Of a stretch of 64,000 bases of DNA, positions 59,391 through 64,000 are shown in pieces. Positions within the stretch are counted from its first letter, which is position 1; every line of letters begins with the position of its first letter. The stretch covers positions 1-64,000 of the forward strand of contig JAMFSR010000021.1 in the NCBI GenBank assembly GCA_026225395.1. Direction: 5' to 3'. The notes under the pieces were generated by a model. The model was not told where the DNA came from, did no database searches, and saw only the letters and a list, made by a program, of their open reading frames with translations. A program made the translations under genes and the position numbers. This DNA is from Granulicella sapmiensis. Its GTDB lineage: Bacteria; Acidobacteriota; Terriglobia; Terriglobales; Acidobacteriaceae.

Positions 59391-62288
59391 ATGCCGGAAG
59401 TGCAGGAAGCGAAGACGTTGAAGAGTACCTTGAATTTACCAAAGACCGAGTTTGCCATGAAGGCGAACCTGCCTCAGAACGAGCCGCTGCGGCTGGCTGC
59501 GTGGGAAGCTGAGGATTTGTACGGGAAGATTCGCGCGGCGAGGGCAGGCGCGCCGAAGTACATCCTGCATGACGGACCGCCTTACGCCAATGGTGCCATC
59601 CACCTCGGGCATGCGCTGAACAAGTGCATCAAGGATTTTGTGGTGAAGACGAAGACGATGGCCGGCTTCGACGCGCCTTATGTGCCGGGGTGGGACTGCC
59701 ATGGGCTGCCGATCGAGATCAAGGTGGACGAGCAGCTGGGCGGCAAGAAGCTGGCGATGGACCCGGTGGAGGTGCGGCAGGCTTGCCGCGAGTATGCGGG
59801 TAAGTATGTAGATCTGCAGCGGTCGCAGTTCAAGCGGCTGGGTGTGTTCGGACGCTGGGATAAGCCTTACGCGACGATGGACTTTCCGTATGAGGCGAGC
59901 ATTCTTGAGACGTTCTATGGGTTCTATGAAAAGGGATTTGTTTATAAGGGGCTGAAGCCGGTCTATTGGTGCAGCCATGACCATACGGCGCTGGCTGAGG
60001 CCGAGGTGGAGTATGAGATGTACACCTCGCCGAGCATTTATGTGCGGTATCGGCTGACATCTCCGCCTGAGAATATTGATGCGCGGCTGGCGGGCAAGAA
60101 CGTTTATACGATCATCTGGACGACCACGCCGTGGACCATGCCGGCGTCGCGGGCTGTGGCGTTCAATGCTGAGGTGGAGTATGTGGCGCTGGAGGATTCT
60201 TCCGGCGATGTCTATATCGTCGCGCGTGAACTTGCGGAGTCGGTGCGTGAGGCCTGCACGCTGATTGGGGATTTGAAGTCGGCGGTGGAGATTGCGAGCT
60301 TTCCGGGTGCGGTGATGGATCGCGTGACGTTTGCGCATCCGTTCCTCGTTGTCGATGGACAGGCGCGCGAGATTCTTGGTGTCAATGCGACTTATGTAAC
60401 GACCGAGCAAGGAACGGGTGCGGTGCATACGGCACCGGCACATGGACCGGATGACTTCGCAACCGGACAGAAGTATGGACTGCCGCTGACGTGCGATGTC
60501 GATGCGCAGGGTAAGCTTCGCAATGGGCTGCCGGAGTATGACGGCTTGTATGTGGCGAAGGCGAATGGACCGATCACGGAGCTGTTAGTGGCGCGTGGCG
60601 CGCTGATGGGTCGGCACAACCTGGAGCATAAGTATCCGCACTGCTGGCGCTGCCATAAGCCGCTGATCTTCCGTGCGACCGAGCAGTGGTTTATCGGGAT
60701 GGAGACCCCGCTGGTTTCGCCAACAGGCGAGCCGACGACGTTCCGGCAGCGGGCGTTAGATGAGATTGCTACGGTGCGTTGGGACCCGAGCTGGGGTGAA
60801 GAGCGCATCAGCAACATGATCGCGACGCGGCCGGACTGGTGTATTTCGCGGCAAAGGATCTGGGGCGTACCGATTGCGGTGTTCCTGTGCGAGAGCTGCC
60901 ATGAGCCATTGAACGATGAGGCGATCAACAAGAGCGTTGTGGAGCTGTTCGCTCGTGAGGGCGCGGATGCGTGGTACTCGCGTTCGGTAGAATCTCTGCT
61001 GCCCATGGGGACGGCCTGCAAGAACTGTGGCGCGGTGATGGACTTCCGCAAGGAGATGGACATCCTCGATGTGTGGTTTGAGAGTGGAGCGAGCTGGCAT
61101 GCGGTGCTGGATATCGAACCCGAGCTGCATTGGCCGGCGGACCTATATACCGAAGGCGGCGATCAGCATCGTGGGTGGTTCCACTCTTCCCTGCTGAGTT
61201 CGGTTGGCATTCGTGACGCTGCTCCTTACAAGATGGTGGCGACGAGCGGATGGACGCTGGATGAACAGGGGCGCGCGTTTTCGAAGTCGCTGGGCAATGG
61301 CGTCGATCCGGTAGATGTGGCGAACCGGCTGGGTGGCGAGATCATCCGGCTTTGGGTGGCATCGGTTGATTTTCGCGAAGATGTGGCGGCAAGCGAAGGG
61401 TTGATGCAGCGCGTGAGCGACAACTATCGCAAGCTGCGCAACACGCTTCGGTTTCTGCTGTCGAACCTGTCGGACTTTACACCGGCTGCGGATGCGGCGG
61501 AGTGGAGCGAGATGCTGCCGCTGGACCAGTACATTCTGGCGCGCATGGCCGAGTTGGATGCGAAGATTCGCGATGCCTATGACCGGTTCGAGTTCCACCG
61601 GGCGTACCAGGCGTTGAACGAATTTACGAACACGGACCTGAGTGCGCTGTATGCGGATGTGGTGAAGGACCGGCTGTATACGTTGGCTCCGAAGAGCCTT
61701 GGACGCAGGAGCGCGCAGACGGCGATGTGGCGAATCTGCGAAGCAATGACACGGTTGATTGCACCGATTCTGAGCTTTACGGCGGATGAGGTTTGGAAGT
61801 TTTTGCCCAGCGTTGAAGGGCGTGCGTCCAGCGTGCATGAGGCATTGTTTCCGGATGTGGCGGAGATTGTTCCCGGATCGGTTTCGGGGCTTGAGGCTGA
61901 CTGGGATGCGCTGCTCGCGGTACGTGCGCTGGTGATGGTTGAGCTGGAGACGATGCGCGCGGCTAAGACGATCGGCAAGTCGCTTGAGGCCAGCGTTCAG
62001 GTGATTGTGGCGGAAGGTACTGCTGAGTCTGAGGTGCTGGTGAAGTATGAGTCAGCGCTGGCGGAGTTCTTCAATGTGTCGCAAGCGAGCGTGCAGGTGA
62101 TCGGCGCGACCAAAGACGCGTCGGCGATCGTCGTTCGTGCGAGCATGGCCGACGGGGCGAAGTGCGGGCGTTGCTGGCGTGTGGTGCTCGATGTCGGCAC
62201 GGACGATCGTTGGCCCGTGGTTTGCGGGCGCTGTGCGGAGGCGTTGGAAGCTATTGGATTTCCGCCAATGATCGGTGAGGCGGCGTAA
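59391..62288 (+). CDS. ileS: Isoleucyl-tRNA synthetase
   Basis: The 965-residue class I synthetase charges tRNA-Ile. It shows the HIGH-type motif GAIHLGHAL (about residue 66) and the CP1 editing domain (about 200-400, TTPWTMPASRAVAF). The KMSKS-type loop reads RAFSKSLGNGVDP (about 630). The anticodon-binding end carries zinc cysteines in KCGRCWRVV and CGRCAEAL, which mark the bacterial type. GAGGA precedes the ATG at 59391; an open frame continues upstream to 59325 but looks like leader. Its stop overlaps lspA as TAATG. Confidence 0.95.
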   Translation: MPEVQEAKTLKSTLNLPKTEFAMKANLPQNEPLRLAAWEAEDLYGKIRAARAGAPKYILHDGPPYANGAIHLGHALNKCIKDFVVKTKTMAGFDAPYVPGWDCHGLPIEIKVDEQLGGKKLAMDPVEVRQACREYAGKYVDLQRSQFKRLGVFGRWDKPYATMDFPYEASILETFYGFYEKGFVYKGLKPVYWCSHDHTALAEAEVEYEMYTSPSIYVRYRLTSPPENIDARLAGKNVYTIIWTTTPWTMPASRAVAFNAEVEYVALEDSSGDVYIVARELAESVREACTLIGDLKSAVEIASFPGAVMDRVTFAHPFLVVDGQAREILGVNATYVTTEQGTGAVHTAPAHGPDDFATGQKYGLPLTCDVDAQGKLRNGLPEYDGLYVAKANGPITELLVARGALMGRHNLEHKYPHCWRCHKPLIFRATEQWFIGMETPLVSPTGEPTTFRQRALDEIATVRWDPSWGEERISNMIATRPDWCISRQRIWGVPIAVFLCESCHEPLNDEAINKSVVELFAREGADAWYSRSVESLLPMGTACKNCGAVMDFRKEMDILDVWFESGASWHAVLDIEPELHWPADLYTEGGDQHRGWFHSSLLSSVGIRDAAPYKMVATSGWTLDEQGRAFSKSLGNGVDPVDVANRLGGEIIRLWVASVDFREDVAASEGLMQRVSDNYRKLRNTLRFLLSNLSDFTPAADAAEWSEMLPLDQYILARMAELDAKIRDAYDRFEFHRAYQALNEFTNTDLSALYADVVKDRLYTLAPKSLGRRSAQTAMWRICEAMTRLIAPILSFTADEVWKFLPSVEGRASSVHEALFPDVAEIVPGSVSGLEADWDALLAVRALVMVELETMRAAKTIGKSLEASVQVIVAEGTAESEVLVKYESALAEFFNVSQASVQVIGATKDASAIVVRASMADGAKCGRCWRVVLDVGTDDRWPVVCGRCAEALEAIGFPPMIGEAA

Positions 62289-62782
62289 TGGCTCGTATAC
62301 GCGATGCGCGTTGGTTGATGGTTTTGATTGCGGTTGTGGTGATTGTGCTCGACCGAGTGACGAAGCTCTGGGTTGTGAGGCATATTGAGCCCGGGCATGC
62401 GATTGTGGTGGTTCCGCGAGTGTTTCGAATCACGCATGTGCTCAATACCGGTGCAGCCTTCAGCATGTTTGAAGGAGCCGCGCATCCTGAAATGGTGCGA
62501 CAGGTGTTGATCTGGTTCTCGGTCGCTGCCGTGCTCGTAGTGATCGGGATTTTGTGGAAGGCGGGGCGGACGGCATCGTTGATGTCGGTATCGCTTGCGC
62601 TGATTCTGGGCGGCGCAGTTGGGAATTTGTATGACCGCGTGAAGCTACAGTACGTGGTGGATTTTCTTGAGGTGCATATCGTTCACTATCACTGGCCGGA
62701 CTTCAATGTGGCGGATTCGGCGATTGTGGTGGGTGCATGTTTGCTGTTGTTGGAGATGCTGCGGCCGCAGCAGGTGGATTAG
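62288..62782 (+). CDS. lspA: Lipoprotein signal peptidase
   Basis: The 164-residue membrane protein removes signal peptides from prolipoproteins. It has four membrane helices and the family motifs VLNTGAAFSMFEG, GGAVGNLYDRV (catalytic Asp116) and FNVADSAIVVG (catalytic Asp143). The ATG overlaps the ileS stop by one base, so the two are coupled. This ileS-lspA pairing is common in bacteria. UvrA follows four bases after its stop. Confidence 0.93.
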   Translation: MARIRDARWLMVLIAVVVIVLDRVTKLWVVRHIEPGHAIVVVPRVFRITHVLNTGAAFSMFEGAAHPEMVRQVLIWFSVAAVLVVIGILWKAGRTASLMSVSLALILGGAVGNLYDRVKLQYVVDFLEVHIVHYHWPDFNVADSAIVVGACLLLLEMLRPQQVD

Positions 62783-62785
62783 TTT

Positions 62786-64000
62786 ATGGCAACGATTCAG
62801 GCGAACAACCAGATCACGATTCGCGGAGCGCGGACGCATAACCTCAAGGGCATCGATGTGGACATTCCACACAATGCGCTGACAGTTGTGAGCGGCGTTT
62901 CGGGGTCGGGCAAATCTTCGCTGGCGTTCGATACGGTCTATGCGGAAGGACAGCGGCGGTATGTGGAGTCGTTGTCTGCTTATGCACGGCAGTTTCTGGA
63001 ACGCATCGAAAAGCCCGATGTCGATTTCATGGATGGGCTGGCGCCGGCGATTGCGATCAAGCAGAAGAACCAGACGAGGAATCCGCGATCGACCGTGGCT
63101 ACGGCTACGGAAATCTACGACTATCTTCGGCTGCTCTATGCGCGCTGCGGGACGGTCACTTGTTTGCACTGCGGCGGTGTGGTGCGGCATGACACGGTGG
63201 ATGAGATTGTGACGCGCGTCCTGTCGCAGCCCGAAGGCACGCGAGCCTATGCGCTGTTCCCTGTTGTGCGGCGCGAGGTGAAGCTGGAGGCGTTGGTGGG
63301 GCCGTCGACGGAGGTTGAGGCTGTCGCGCCCGCGCCGAAGAAGGTAGCCAAGGTGAAGAAGGCTGCCTCGCCGGTTGCGGTGGATGTGACCGATGCGATC
63401 AAAGAGCGGCTGGGTGAGCTTCGGCGGCGTGGGTATAACCGGCTTTGGCAGGCTTCGGTCGAAGGGACGGATGCGGGGAAGATTGTGGAGTTCTCTACGC
63501 CAGAGTCACTGCTGGAGCTGGACTTTGGTGCGGTAGAGACGCGGCCGATTTATGTGTTGGCGGACCGGCTGGCGCTGTCTGCTGATGTTCGCAGCCGGCT
63601 AGTGGATGCGATTGAGACCGGGTATCGCGAGGCGGGTGAGATTGTTTTCAGGACTGTGCCGCGTGAGGATGATGTTGCGGCTGAGGTGATGCGGTACTCG
63701 TCGGCGTTTGAGTGCTCGACGTGCCATCGGGCTTATCGCGAGCCGGAGCCGCGGCTGTTCAGCTTCAACAATCCGTTTGGAGCTTGTCCGCGGTGCCAGG
63801 GGTTTGGGAACACGATTGATTTTGATCCGGGGCTGATTATTCCGGATAAATCGAAGACGCTGGATGAGGGTGCGGTTGATCCGTGGACGAAGCCGAAGTA
63901 TCGGGCACATCACGGAGAGATGAAGCGTGCGGCGAAGTCGGCGGGTGTGCCGACGGACGTGCCGTGGTTCGATTTGACTGAGGCGCAGCAGCGGTTTATT
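62786..64000 (+). CDS. uvrA: UvrA excinuclease subunit A (partial at the window end)
   Basis: The first 405 residues of UvrA are present and the gene runs off the window. UvrA finds DNA lesions in nucleotide excision repair. Visible are the first ATP site (VSGVSGSGKSSLAF), YAEGQRRYVESLSAYARQFL, PAIAIKQKNQTRNPRSTVAT and the zinc motif FECSTCHRAYREPEPRLFSF with CPRCQGFG. A short Lys/Ala/Pro-rich insertion (about residues 181-200, APAPKKVAKVKKAASP) sits after the first part. The ATG at 62786 is the family-type start, four bases after lspA. Confidence 0.95.
   Translation, partial: MATIQANNQITIRGARTHNLKGIDVDIPHNALTVVSGVSGSGKSSLAFDTVYAEGQRRYVESLSAYARQFLERIEKPDVDFMDGLAPAIAIKQKNQTRNPRSTVATATEIYDYLRLLYARCGTVTCLHCGGVVRHDTVDEIVTRVLSQPEGTRAYALFPVVRREVKLEALVGPSTEVEAVAPAPKKVAKVKKAASPVAVDVTDAIKERLGELRRRGYNRLWQASVEGTDAGKIVEFSTPESLLELDFGAVETRPIYVLADRLALSADVRSRLVDAIETGYREAGEIVFRTVPREDDVAAEVMRYSSAFECSTCHRAYREPEPRLFSFNNPFGACPRCQGFGNTIDFDPGLIIPDKSKTLDEGAVDPWTKPKYRAHHGEMKRAAKSAGVPTDVPWFDLTEAQQRFI

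Overview
The window looks like a chromosomal segment of a GC-rich, Gram-negative soil bacterium, most likely an acidobacterium (Terriglobus/Granulicella-like). I infer this from lpxD and TonB (outer membrane), a serine/threonine kinase with an extracytoplasmic TPR region, a divergent Hfq, and the general gene mix. No rRNA or marker gene in the window proves it. Two tRNA genes are present, tRNA-Leu(GAG) and tRNA-Ser(GGA). I see no CRISPR array, transposase or integrase.

Bases 1 to about 11,300 are accessory DNA that ends beside the 3' end of tRNA-Leu(GAG), a classic integration position. This part carries element-maintenance genes (ArdC-like antirestriction protein, an ArdC-companion protein, a large ParB, an SSB-like OB-fold protein). 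It also carries an HTH/PIN toxin-antitoxin pair behind a promoter packed with 8-base repeats. Next comes a translationally coupled pair of proteases (trypsin-like, then an M41/FtsH-type zinc peptidase lacking its AAA domain) beside a divergent unknown gene. A Fic protein with an AbiEi-like N-terminus, an Mrr-type endonuclease with an extra N-terminal domain, and a small unknown protein complete it. The protease pair is the best candidate for an undescribed system.

From 11,361 onward the DNA is core chromosome. In order: HAD hydrolase, a polytopic membrane protein, a receptor-type Ser/Thr kinase with TPRs, cytochrome P450, thymidylate kinase, a lipoprotein, a DUF1801 protein with a membrane partner, a GT87-type glycosyltransferase fused to a beta-propeller tail, LpxD, a CCA-adding/poly(A) polymerase-like enzyme with a histone-H1-like tail, and an NtrC-type regulator with a PDZ-7TM-GAF-PAS histidine kinase. 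Two alpha/beta hydrolases, an M20 peptidase, a YdcF protein, a DinB protein and DnaE follow.

The last third holds a cupin protein, an alpha/beta hydrolase-TPR fusion, DoxX, AccA, a CPBP-like membrane protein, small conserved-looking proteins including a 59-residue zinc ribbon, and an amidinotransferase-fold protein whose expected catalytic cysteine is serine. Then come a methyltransferase, RlpA, ThiD and ThiS, a ZIP transporter, DNA polymerase III delta', Hfq, a Sua5/TsaC protein, a CYTH protein, a chemotaxis receptor, TonB, and an ileS-lspA-uvrA run that leaves the window.

Several genes start with TTG or GTG behind good Shine-Dalgarno sequences, and one (GT87) may start with ATT. All family names come from reading motifs by eye; no database search was run.
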